Assembly (NCBI RefSeq): GCF_036567905.1 | Contig: NZ_DATCTO010000050.1 | Span: forward strand, 1 to 36,677 | Reading direction: 5' to 3' | Length of the DNA: 36,677 bases | Source of the DNA: Candidatus Binatus sp. | GTDB taxonomy: Bacteria > Desulfobacterota > Binatia > Binatales > Binataceae | Shown here: positions 23,595 to 31,110 of the stretch, in pieces | How positions within the stretch are numbered: position 1 is the stretch's first letter | Layout: the number at the start of each line of letters is the position of its first letter | Program-made: the position numbers and the translations under genes | Notes under the pieces: generated by a model | What the model was told of the DNA's origin: nothing | The model's input: the letters and a program-made list of their open reading frames with translations, nothing else | The model's database searches: none

Positions 23595-24188
23595 ATGACG
23601 CCCAAACTGATCCTCACCGGATTCATGGCCACCGGGAAAAGCTCGGTCGGCCCGCTGGTCGCGCGCCGGCTCGGATGGAAATTCGTGGACGTTGACGCGG
23701 TCATTGCCGTGCAGGCTGGAAAATCAATCGCGCAAATCTTCGCCGAGCATGGCGAGGCTGACTTCCGCCGGCTCGAACGCGAAGTGGTCGCGCACCTGAC
23801 CGGCGATCGCCGGCGATGTCCCCAGTGCCACGGGCTGCGTCCCGAAGTGATTTCGACCGGCGGCGGCGTACTGCTCGACGAATCAAATTGCGCGGCGCTC
23901 AAGCGCGCCGGCGTGATCGTGTGCCTCACGGCGCGGCCCGAAGTCGTCGCAGCGCGCGTCGAGCGGTCGAAAAGCAGGCGCCCGAAATTGACCGAGGGCG
24001 GAAAATCCACTTTGGCTCGAATCAAAGAGCTGATGGCCGAGCGGGCGGACGCCTACGCTCGCGCCGATGTCCAAATCGACACCTCCGATCTCACAGTCGA
24101 TCAACTCGCCGATCATGTGATCGCGGCCTTCGCCGCACACGCGGCGCGACGATGCGTGCCGTCGGCGGATGGCGTACGATCCGCATAG
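23595..24188 (+). CDS. aroK: Shikimate kinase with a short CxxC insertion
   Basis: A 197-residue P-loop kinase that phosphorylates shikimate. Visible: Walker A in LILTGFMATGKSSVG (residues 6-19), VDVDAVI with the substrate Asp, FRRLERE with the shikimate-binding Arg, STGGGVLLDESN, and SRRPKL for the lid arginine. The ATG at 23595 fits the family; the open frame upstream overlaps aroC and is not coding. Odd feature: residues 70-83 (GDRRRCPQCHGLRP) insert a CPQC pair just before the conserved GGG, making the protein longer than typical AroK (about 170). The stop TAG is 2 bp before the aroB ATG. Confidence 0.94.
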   Translation: MTPKLILTGFMATGKSSVGPLVARRLGWKFVDVDAVIAVQAGKSIAQIFAEHGEADFRRLEREVVAHLTGDRRRCPQCHGLRPEVISTGGGVLLDESNCAALKRAGVIVCLTARPEVVAARVERSKSRRPKLTEGGKSTLARIKELMAERADAYARADVQIDTSDLTVDQLADHVIAAFAAHAARRCVPSADGVRSA

Positions 24189-24213
24189 AGATGCGCACCA
24201 TCCGCATAGAGCT
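24172..24213 (+). repeat. 21-bp tandem duplication at the aroK/aroB junction
   Basis: Two adjacent 21-bp units, 24172-24192 and 24193-24213, agree at 18 of 21 positions; both contain ATCCGCATAGAG. In the aroB frame they read RTIRIEM-RTIRIEL. The duplication carries the aroK stop and the aroB start, so it may have created the present start at 24191. Confidence 0.75.
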
Positions 24214-25267
24214 CGGGCCCGCGTCGCATAACGCTCATGTGGGCGCGGGAATTCTGGACCGGCTGGGCAAGCTGGCATGCGACGCCGGACTAAAGCCCGG
24301 TTCATGCGCCGTCGTCACGGACTCGACGGTCGAAAAACTCTACGCCGCGCGCGTCGAGGACACGCTTGGCAAAAGCGGCTTCGCAACCGCCGTAATTTCG
24401 GTGCCGCCCGGCGAAGCCTCCAAATCTCTGCCGACGCTCGAGCTTCTCTACGATCGGATGACTGAGATCGGGCTTGATCGCAACAGCGTTGTGTTCGCGC
24501 TTGGTGGCGGCGTCGTTGGCGATCTCGCTGGATTTGCGGCTGCGACCTTTCTGCGCGGCGTAGCGCTCGTACAAGTGCCGACCACGGTGGTGGCGCAAGT
24601 GGATTCCGCGCTCGGCGGCAAGACCGCGGTCAACCATCGCCACGCCAAAAACCTGATCGGCGCGTTCCACCAGCCGCGGCTGATTGTCGCCGACGTGACT
24701 GCGCTTGCAACGCTGGCCGACCGCGAGTTTCGCGAGGGCCTGGCCGAAGTCATCAAGTATGGCGCAATCATGGATGCGCCGATGATCGCGGACCTGGAAC
24801 GCGACCTCGATTCGATCCTTGCCCGCCGGCCCGATCTGCTCGAGCAAGTCGTCGCGCGATCGCTGATGCACAAAGCCGCCGTCGTCGGCGTCGACGAGCG
24901 CGAAAGCGATCTCCGCAAAACCCTGAATTTCGGCCACACCATCGGTCACGCGATCGAAGCGAGTGCTGGTTACGGCGGCTACTTTCACGGTGAGGCGGTC
25001 GCGATCGGGATGGTCGCGGCGGCCCGGCTGTCCTGCTCGTATGCCGGCTTCTCAGCCGACGAAGCGTCGCGTCTGCAGCGTCTGATCGAGCGTGCCGGCT
25101 TGCCAACTGCGATGCCTCCCGGATGGCACGGCGACGACTTTATCCGCGCGCTTAGTCTCGACAAGAAACGCGCCGCTGGCGCGGTCGAATTCGTGCTGCT
25201 CGACCGCCTGGGTCATTCGATGACCAAGAGCCTCTCGATTGACGAGATCGTCGCACCTCTGCTCTGA
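24191..25267 (+). CDS. aroB: 3-dehydroquinate synthase
   Basis: A 358-residue NAD- and metal-dependent enzyme that cyclises DAHP to 3-dehydroquinate. Visible: DSTVEKLYAARVEDTLG, VPPGEASKSL, NAD-binding ALGGGVVGDLAGFAAATFLRG, PTTVVAQVDSALGGKTAVNH, metal ligands in EGLAEVIKYG, NFGHTIGHAIE and HGEAVAIGM. The ATG at 24191 gives MRTIRIELGPASHNAHVG, the normal N-terminus. An ATG at 24152 (MRAVGGWRTIRIE...) is also in frame, overlaps aroK, and includes both units of a 21-bp duplication, so it remains possible. Last gene of aroC-aroK-aroB. Confidence 0.96.
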   Translation: MRTIRIELGPASHNAHVGAGILDRLGKLACDAGLKPGSCAVVTDSTVEKLYAARVEDTLGKSGFATAVISVPPGEASKSLPTLELLYDRMTEIGLDRNSVVFALGGGVVGDLAGFAAATFLRGVALVQVPTTVVAQVDSALGGKTAVNHRHAKNLIGAFHQPRLIVADVTALATLADREFREGLAEVIKYGAIMDAPMIADLERDLDSILARRPDLLEQVVARSLMHKAAVVGVDERESDLRKTLNFGHTIGHAIEASAGYGGYFHGEAVAIGMVAAARLSCSYAGFSADEASRLQRLIERAGLPTAMPPGWHGDDFIRALSLDKKRAAGAVEFVLLDRLGHSMTKSLSIDEIVAPLL

Positions 25268-25376
25268 CTGTCCGGCCAAGTCCGGCTGCGGTCCTGAGAC
25301 TCTTAACAGGTAGCGTTCTTCAGATAACTAATTGTGACGAAAATTCCGCTTGAATGCTTGGCATTTCTATGATGAG

Positions 25377-25392
25377 TTTAGTATCTACTAAA
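25377..25392. promoter_or_regulatory. Candidate operator palindrome upstream of the HTH gene
   Basis: TTTAGTA-TC-TACTAAA is a perfect 7-bp inverted repeat with a 2-bp centre in an AT-rich stretch 83 bp before the HTH gene start. Such a site could bind a dimeric regulator. A TTGGCA at 25358-25363 and TAGTAT at 25379-25384 could be weak promoter boxes (15-bp spacing), with the palindrome over the -10 region. No direct evidence of binding. Confidence 0.35.
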
Positions 25393-25474
25393 TAGCGTAC
25401 GCCGGGCTGGTTCAACCCGTGCCTAGTTAAGGGCCGGGAAGACGAAGTAAATGCGCGTAACGAAGAGGGCTGAC

Positions 25475-25705
25475 ATGGATCGATTCGATGAAATGAAGAG
25501 CAGTGTCCTGACGGTGCAGGAAGTATCAACCTACCTCCGGGTGCATTCGTCCACGGTTTACCGGATGCTGAAGAAAAATCAGCTTCCTGCTTTCCGCGTC
25601 GGCAGCGACTGGCGGTTTACCGTCGAGGCAATCGACAAATGGCGCGCCGCGGTAGAGTCCGGCGCCCCGCTTCCCACGAGCCACCACGAACTGAGTTCAA
25701 AGTAG
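25475..25705 (+). CDS. Small excisionase-family (MerR-like) HTH protein
   Basis: A 76-residue DNA-binding protein of the helix-turn-helix type 17/excisionase family: SSVLTVQEVSTYLRVHSSTVYRMLKKNQLPAFRVGSDWRFTVEAIDKW covers the winged HTH (residues 9-56). The ATG at 25475 has an AGAGGG about 5 nt upstream; an in-frame ATG at 25451 would add 8 residues and has no clear ribosome binding site. It stands alone between aroB and lspA, with a 16-bp palindrome upstream. In this family such proteins occur in phages, toxin-antitoxin loci and as chromosomal regulators; nothing nearby suggests a phage, so a chromosomal regulator is more likely. Confidence 0.85.
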   Translation: MDRFDEMKSSVLTVQEVSTYLRVHSSTVYRMLKKNQLPAFRVGSDWRFTVEAIDKWRAAVESGAPLPTSHHELSSK

Positions 25706-25745
25706 CTGGATCACCCGGCTGGACGAAAATCGACGCGCCGGCCGG

Positions 25746-25899
25746 CTAATTCTGGAAATACCGGCGCGGATTTTCCACCAGGATCGCACGAATCTTCGCC
25801 TTTCTGCGCCCGCTCGCTTCAGCGCCGCCACGATATTTTTAAACACGCGGGTCGGCGTCCAGTCGCCCGCCGCGGCGGCGCCCTGAAATGCGTCGAACC
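25746..25899 (-). pseudogene. Frameshifted C-terminal remnant of a metal-dependent hydrolase (phosphotriesterase/amidohydrolase type)
   Basis: On the minus strand from about 25899 one frame reads RFDAFQG, four Ala, then GDWTPTRVF and KNIVAALKRAGAE. After a one-base slip near 25800 the next frame reads AKIRAILVENPRRYFQN and then TAG (25746-25748). Together this looks like the end of a TIM-barrel hydrolase, whose family members close with an IR.ILVENPRR.F motif. No start and no upstream part exist, because lspA begins its 3' end at 25913. I take it as a decayed gene tail. The exact family is uncertain. Confidence 0.5.
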
Positions 25900-25912
25900 G
25901 GGATTTAGCTGT

Positions 25913-26500
25913 TTAGCTGGAATGATTTGGCTTGGGCTCGGCGTCGCCGCCAAACAACGACGCGAGGATGATCAGCGCGACGCCAATGGTGATCGCGCTG
26001 TCCGCGACGTTGAACACCGGGTAGTTCAGGTCGTAGTAATGCGCGCGCACAAAGTCGATCACGCGGCCGTCGCGAGTTGCACGATCGATCAGGTTTCCCG
26101 CAGCGCCGGCCAGGATCAGCGCGAACGCAACCGAATTGATAGTCACGCGCTCCGATCGCGCTATCAATACGATCAGCACAATTATCGCCGCGCACGACAT
26201 CGACAGCAGAAACGCTCGACGGACCCACGGCGGCGCGTCAGCCAGCATGCTGAACGCCGCGCCGGGATTCAGCGTGTACGTGATGTCCAGGTAGTTCGGG
26301 ACAATCGCGATGCTTTCATACAGCGCCATGTGCGCCTTGACGAACAGTTTGGTTGCCTGATCGAGCAGGATGATCGGAATCGTGATAGCGCCGATCAAAA
26401 GCAGGAACGGCTTGCGCGGCGTCCGGCCGGCTGATTCTTTGCCCGCTCCTTGCCCAGGTACAGGGCTGGGAAGAGGCTTGACGCTCGATTGTTCCTGCAA
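25913..26500 (-). CDS. lspA: Lipoprotein signal peptidase (signal peptidase II)
   Basis: A 195-residue inner-membrane aspartyl protease that cleaves prolipoprotein signal peptides. Visible: LLDQATKLFVKAH, YTLNPGAAFSMLA, AGAAGNLIDRATRDGRVIDF with catalytic Asp139, and FNVADSAITIG with catalytic Asp167; four hydrophobic segments. The N-terminal 30 residues are longer than usual and polar. The gene begins 3 bp after the ileS stop, the classical ileS-lspA arrangement. Substrates may include the lipoprotein at 10457-10792. Confidence 0.97.
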   Translation of the reverse strand: MQEQSSVKPLPSPVPGQGAGKESAGRTPRKPFLLLIGAITIPIILLDQATKLFVKAHMALYESIAIVPNYLDITYTLNPGAAFSMLADAPPWVRRAFLLSMSCAAIIVLIVLIARSERVTINSVAFALILAGAAGNLIDRATRDGRVIDFVRAHYYDLNYPVFNVADSAITIGVALIILASLFGGDAEPKPNHSS

Positions 26501-26503
26501 CGG

Positions 26504-29389
26504 CTACGCCCCCACCACCGCGCGGCATCTTGCGTCCAACGGATGATCGCTGCCGTCATCGAAGTACTTCCAGCATCGCGCACACTTCACCCCGGACGCG
26601 TGACGCCCAAGTAGCGTGATTGCGGGATTCGCGGCGGCTCGGGCGAAGCTGCCATCGACGGCGAAGTCCTCGCGGCCGCCGGCTTGCCGCCTGATCTCGG
26701 CTGCTTCCGCGTCGCCCAGAATCGCAACCTCCGAGACTATGAACAAGTCCCTCAGCTCGTCGCGATACTGCCTGATCGTTTGGGCAAGTCCGCTCTCAGA
26801 GCCATCGTCAGCTCCCAGGCTGATTGCAGCGTCGAGTGGCGCGCCGATCGTCCCCGCCTTGCGCATCGCCTCGAGCAGCTTGAGCGCCTCCTCGCGAATC
26901 CTGAGCAACGGCGCCCATCGCGACACCAGTTCTGTGTCATTCCATGAACTCAAATCGTTCAGCGTGAGCAAGTGCACGCTCGGTTCCTTCTTGCCCGGCA
27001 GATACGAGTAAACTTCCTCGGCGGTGAACGGAATCAGCGGCGCGAGCATCCTGAGCAGCGCGTCGAGAATCGTGAACAGCGCGGTCTGCGCCGACCGTCG
27101 CTCGCGCGATTTCTCCGCCGAACAGTAGAGCCGATCGCGCGCGACATCGACGTACGTCGCACTCAGATCTACGACTATGAACTGAGAGAGCGTCCTGTAG
27201 GCGGTCTGGAAATCGAACTTTTCGTAACACTTCCTTACTGCTTCATCCACCTGAGAAAACACGGCGAGGATATAGCGATCAAATTCAAGCAGGTCGGAGA
27301 TTTCAACCGCGTCGCGCGCGGGATCGAAGTCAGCCAGGTTGCCCAGCACGAACCGGCAGGTGTTGCGAATCTTTCGATACGACTCCGACACCGCGCTGAA
27401 AATCGTCTGGCCGAGCGTGATATCGGCGGTGTAGTCGAGCGACGCGTACACCAGTCGCAGCACGTCGGCCCCCATCCGTCCGACCGCGTCGACGGCGTCC
27501 TCCGAGTTGCCGAGCGACTTGGACATCTTGCGGCCCCGCTCATCCACCGTCAGTCCATGGCTGATTACGCTCTTGAACGGCGCCGCGTCGCGCTCCGACA
27601 CCGCGCAGACCAGCGACGATCCGAACCATCCGCGCGCCTGTTCCACCGCTTCCAGGTACGCGTCCGCGGGCCAGGCGAGATCAGGGCGCGCGCCAAGCAC
27701 GGCGGCTTGCGAGGAGCCCGAATCGAACCACACGTCGAGGATGTCTTCTTGCTTGATAAAATCGGCGCCGCCGCACCGCTGGCATTTGAGGCCCGGCGCG
27801 ACAAAGTCCGCCGCCGGCCGGCTGTACCATGCGTCGGAACCTTCGCGCGCGAAAATTTCCTCGACTCGATCCATCGTCGCAAGCAGCGGCGCGACCTCAT
27901 CGCATTTCGCGCATCTGACCGCGGGAATCGGCACGCCCCACGCGCGCTGGCGCGAGATGCACCAGTCGGGGCGCGTCTCCGTCATGTTGCGGATCCGATC
28001 GCGCGACCATCCGGGATACCATTTCACCTTGTCGATCGCGTCGATCACTTTGACCCGCAGTTGGTTGTGGTCGATGCTCACGAACCATTGCTCGGTCGCA
28101 AGAAAGATCAGCGGATTGTGGCATCGCCAGCAATGCGGGTAGCTGTGCGAGAAGTTTTGCGCATGCAGCAGCGCGCCGGCCGCGCGCAGTCTCTCGACGA
28201 TCGGCTTGTTCGCCTTGAAGACGTTCTGCCCCGCCCATTCTCCGCCCTCCGCCGTGAACACTCCGCCCCCATCGACCGGCGTGAACGGCGTCAGCGCGTA
28301 GGCCTTGCCGACCACGAAATCCTCGTAGCCATGTCCCGGCGCGGTATGCACCAGTCCGGTGCCGGCGTCCGCCGTCACGTGCTCGGCGTACATCAGCTTC
28401 ACGTCGCGCGGGATAAACGGATGCCGAAAGATGTCCTGGCCGTCCAGCGCCTTGAGCGCCTTGGCGCCGAGCGCGATGCGTTTTTCGACTGCCAGCCCGC
28501 ATTCCTTCTCGAGGTTGCCGGCCAGTCGCGACGCGACCACGTAGTAATGCTCGCCGGCCTTCAACGCGACGTAGTCGAAGGTCGCGTTCAGTGAGATTCC
28601 GAGATTCGCCGGCAAAGTCCACGGCGTTGTCGTCCAGATTACGGCCGACAGTTTGCCGGCCTTGTGCGCGGCGTCAAGCTCGGCGCCGTCGCTGCGATCC
28701 GCGGCCAGCGCGCCCGCATCCTTGAGGTTCGAATTGAACGCGAACGCCACGTAGATCGACGGCGAAACGTGATCGCGGTACTCGACTTCGGCTTCCGCCA
28801 GCGCCGTGCGGCATTCGAAGCACCAATGCACCGGGCGCAATCCCCGATACACGTAGCCGCGCTCGACCATCTTGCGCAGCACGCCGATTTCGGCCGCGTC
28901 GTACTCTGGCGCCATCGTGAGATACGGCTTGAACCAATCGCCGATCACTCCCAGCCGCCGGAAGTCCGAGCGCTGCAAGTCGATCCATTTCTCCGCTTCG
29001 GCGCGGCACAGCTTGCGCAGCTCGAGCTTGGAAATCGTGCGCGCCTGGTCGCCGAGTTCGCGCGATACCTTGTGCTCGATGGGCATCCCGTGACAGTCCC
29101 ATCCCGGCACGAACGGGGTGCGATATCCCATCATCGAGCGCGATCGCACCACGAAGTCTTTCAGAATTTTGTTGAGCGCGGTCCCCAGATGCACCCGGCC
29201 GTTGGCGTACGGCGGCCCGTCGTGCAGCACCCACAACTGCGCGTCCTTGCGCGCCTCCATCAGGCGCCCGTAAAGGTCGGTCTGGTCCCAATGCTTGAGC
29301 ATTTCCGGCTCCCGCTTGGGCAGATTCGCCTTCATCGGGAAGTCGGTCTTGGGAAGTTTCAGCGTCGATTTGTAGTCGGTCTCAGCCAC
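26504..29389 (-). CDS. ileS: Isoleucyl-tRNA synthetase
   Basis: A 961-residue class I synthetase that charges tRNA-Ile, with CP1 editing. Visible: HDGPPYANGRVHLGTALNKILKD with the HIGH-type HLGT (67-70), PGWDCHGMPIEHKV, the editing domain (WTTTPWTLPANLGIS), and GRKMSKSLGN near residue 620. The C-terminal zinc knuckle is reduced: KCARCWKYF is followed by HPLDARC, whereas the second half is usually CxxC. The start is GTG at 29389 (MAETDYKSTLKLPKTDFPMKANL). It is co-transcribed with lspA. Confidence 0.97.
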   Translation of the reverse strand: MAETDYKSTLKLPKTDFPMKANLPKREPEMLKHWDQTDLYGRLMEARKDAQLWVLHDGPPYANGRVHLGTALNKILKDFVVRSRSMMGYRTPFVPGWDCHGMPIEHKVSRELGDQARTISKLELRKLCRAEAEKWIDLQRSDFRRLGVIGDWFKPYLTMAPEYDAAEIGVLRKMVERGYVYRGLRPVHWCFECRTALAEAEVEYRDHVSPSIYVAFAFNSNLKDAGALAADRSDGAELDAAHKAGKLSAVIWTTTPWTLPANLGISLNATFDYVALKAGEHYYVVASRLAGNLEKECGLAVEKRIALGAKALKALDGQDIFRHPFIPRDVKLMYAEHVTADAGTGLVHTAPGHGYEDFVVGKAYALTPFTPVDGGGVFTAEGGEWAGQNVFKANKPIVERLRAAGALLHAQNFSHSYPHCWRCHNPLIFLATEQWFVSIDHNQLRVKVIDAIDKVKWYPGWSRDRIRNMTETRPDWCISRQRAWGVPIPAVRCAKCDEVAPLLATMDRVEEIFAREGSDAWYSRPAADFVAPGLKCQRCGGADFIKQEDILDVWFDSGSSQAAVLGARPDLAWPADAYLEAVEQARGWFGSSLVCAVSERDAAPFKSVISHGLTVDERGRKMSKSLGNSEDAVDAVGRMGADVLRLVYASLDYTADITLGQTIFSAVSESYRKIRNTCRFVLGNLADFDPARDAVEISDLLEFDRYILAVFSQVDEAVRKCYEKFDFQTAYRTLSQFIVVDLSATYVDVARDRLYCSAEKSRERRSAQTALFTILDALLRMLAPLIPFTAEEVYSYLPGKKEPSVHLLTLNDLSSWNDTELVSRWAPLLRIREEALKLLEAMRKAGTIGAPLDAAISLGADDGSESGLAQTIRQYRDELRDLFIVSEVAILGDAEAAEIRRQAGGREDFAVDGSFARAAANPAITLLGRHASGVKCARCWKYFDDGSDHPLDARCRAVVGA

Positions 29390-29471
29390 GCGCCATGTTG
29401 CCCGCGCGCCCGTGCGCGCGCGATCTCCTTCGCATTTTTCAAGAATTGAGCGTCCGACCAGATTAACTTAC

Positions 29472-29502
29472 GCCGCGCTCGCTGGCGAGTATCGAGCGCG
29501 GC
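29472..29502. other. Perfect 10-bp hairpin between ileS and the 29606 gene
   Basis: GCCGCGCTCG (29472-29481) and CGAGCGCGGC (29493-29502) are perfect inverted repeats with an 11-nt loop. It lies 83 bp upstream of the ileS start on one strand and 103 bp upstream of the small gene on the other. It has no T-run, so it is not a typical terminator; a leader structure or protein site is possible. Confidence 0.45.
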
Positions 29503-29605
29503 CGCGCATCGGCGATGCCCCTGCCTGTTTGAATCCCGCCGCCAGTCTCCATATCATCTCTCGCGCACGATTGAAGCATCGAATCGCAAATCAATAGAAA
29601 AAATC

Positions 29606-29908
29606 ATGGGACTCAGAAAAGTAACTCTGTTCGATAAAGAAGGCACCACCCTCGTTCCCGTGAACGAGGACGGTCAGGCGAAACCCGCCGTGATGGGCGT
29701 GCGATGGGTCAATCCCATCACCTTCGAAACCATTCGCGTGCGCGGCGGCAAACGCACCGGCCCCAGGAACGAAGTCCTGATGGAAGTTCCCGCGACGCTC
29801 GACACCGGTGCGTTCGCAATCGAGGACTTGCCCCCGCCCAAGGTCAAGCAAAAGCTCGCGCAAATCGAAAAGTCCGCCGGCGCGGGGAAATCGGCGAAGA
29901 AACCATGA
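29606..29908 (+). CDS. Small conserved-looking protein of unknown function
   Basis: A 100-residue soluble protein, MGLRKVTLFDKEGTTLVPV..., with a beta-rich first half (VMGVRWVNPITFETIRVRGGKR), a DTGAFAIEDLPPPK stretch and a Lys/Ala-rich tail. I do not recognise the family. Codon usage matches its neighbours, and its stop overlaps the next gene's ATG by 4 bp (ATGA), so it is translationally coupled to the CoA-transferase pair and is the first gene of that operon. No clear ribosome binding site is visible. It might assist or regulate the CoA-transferases, but there is no direct evidence. Confidence 0.78.
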   Translation: MGLRKVTLFDKEGTTLVPVNEDGQAKPAVMGVRWVNPITFETIRVRGGKRTGPRNEVLMEVPATLDTGAFAIEDLPPPKVKQKLAQIEKSAGAGKSAKKP

Positions 29909-31110
29909 CCGAGCCGGGTGCGCTCGCGGGCCTGCGCGTGCTCGACCTGACCGGCCATCGCGCACAATTTTGCGCGCGGCTGCTGGCCGACATGGGCGCC
30001 GACGTGATCAAAGTCGAACCGCCCGCCGGTGACGACGCGCGCCGCATCGGTCCCTTCCTCGACGACCTCCCGCATCTCGACCGCAGCCTGTTCTTCTGGT
30101 TCTACAATCTCAACAAGCGCTCCCTCACGCTCGATCTCAACCATTCCCGCGGCGCCGACATCCTGCTCCAGCTCGCCCGCTCGGCCGATGTCGTCATCGA
30201 GAGCTACGCGCCGGGCACGCTGGACCGGCTCGGCCTGGGCTGGGATACGCTCCATCGCGAGAACCCCGCGCTGGTCCTGTGCTCGATTGCGCCCTTCGGC
30301 CAGACCGGCCCTTATCGCGACTTCATCGCCGATGACACCGTGCTGACCGCATTGGGCGGGATGCTCTACATCAATGGCTTCCCCAATCACGCTCCGGTTC
30401 GTCCGCTCGGTCTGCAGGCTTATCATTCGTCGGCTTACTACGGCGCGATCGCCGTGATGCTTGCGCTGCTCGCGCGCGATCGCACCGCTGAAGGCAATTG
30501 GATCGACCTCAGCATGCAGGAGGCCACCGCGGCCGCCGTCGAGCATGTCGCCGGCGCATTTTTCGAGCGCGGCGAGGCCGAGCCGCGCCGCGGCACGCTG
30601 CATTGGAGCCGTTTCTTTCGCGTCGGCAAATGCCGTGACGGGTACATCATGCATTGCACGCTCGGCGACTGGACCTCGCTCATCGAATGGGTCAAGTCCG
30701 ACGGCAAGGCCGGCGATCTCGACGCGCCCGACTATGAGCAGGTGATGTATCGCTATCTCATGGCCGAGCATCTGTTCGACGTGCTCGACGATTGGGTCAA
30801 GGACTATCCGCGCGACGAGCTGCTCGAGCGCGCGCAGCTTCTGCGCCAGCCCTACGCGACCGTTCGCCCGCCCGAGGCGTTGTTCGACGACGACCAGCTC
30901 GCCGAGCGCGGCTACTTCGTCGAGGTCGAGCATCCCGAGCTCGGGCGCAAGTTCCGCTATCCGGGCGCGCCGTATCTTTTCAACGGCACGCCGTGGCGGG
31001 TATCGCGCCGGCCGCCGCTGATCGGAGAGCATACCGGCGAGATTTTGCGCGACGAACTCGGGGTGGCTCCCCAAGCGCTGGCCGCGCTCTTCGCCGAAGG
31101 AGTGATCTGA
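29905..31110 (+). CDS. Family III (CaiB/BaiF) CoA-transferase-like, catalytic Asp absent
   Basis: A 401-residue CaiB/BaiF family protein: LRVLDLTGHRAQFCARLLADMGADVIKVEPP, YNLNKRSLTLDLN, IESYAPGTLDRLGLGW, IAPFGQTGP and C-terminal PPLIGEHTGEILRDELG. The position of the catalytic Asp falls in LQAYHSSAYYGAIAVM, where Tyr173 or its neighbours replace it; there is no Asp between residues 145 and 190 other than the one in the later ARDRT segment. The gene overlaps the small upstream gene (ATGA) and the next CoA-transferase (TGATG). Probably a non-catalytic partner subunit, as in the pair at 10826-13278. Confidence 0.9.
   Translation: MTEPGALAGLRVLDLTGHRAQFCARLLADMGADVIKVEPPAGDDARRIGPFLDDLPHLDRSLFFWFYNLNKRSLTLDLNHSRGADILLQLARSADVVIESYAPGTLDRLGLGWDTLHRENPALVLCSIAPFGQTGPYRDFIADDTVLTALGGMLYINGFPNHAPVRPLGLQAYHSSAYYGAIAVMLALLARDRTAEGNWIDLSMQEATAAAVEHVAGAFFERGEAEPRRGTLHWSRFFRVGKCRDGYIMHCTLGDWTSLIEWVKSDGKAGDLDAPDYEQVMYRYLMAEHLFDVLDDWVKDYPRDELLERAQLLRQPYATVRPPEALFDDDQLAERGYFVEVEHPELGRKFRYPGAPYLFNGTPWRVSRRPPLIGEHTGEILRDELGVAPQALAALFAEGVI

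Noticed and set aside
26972..28594. A 540-codon open frame antisense to ileS.
   Set aside because: Arg/His/Gln-rich composition and no domain; mirrors ileS codons.
29390..29605. A T-box or other riboswitch before ileS.
   Set aside because: No T-box consensus, specifier loop or known aptamer pattern; only one simple hairpin.
29674..31074. A 466-codon minus-strand open frame over CoA-transferase pair B.
   Set aside because: The plus strand encodes a full CaiB/BaiF protein; the minus frame has no recognisable features.
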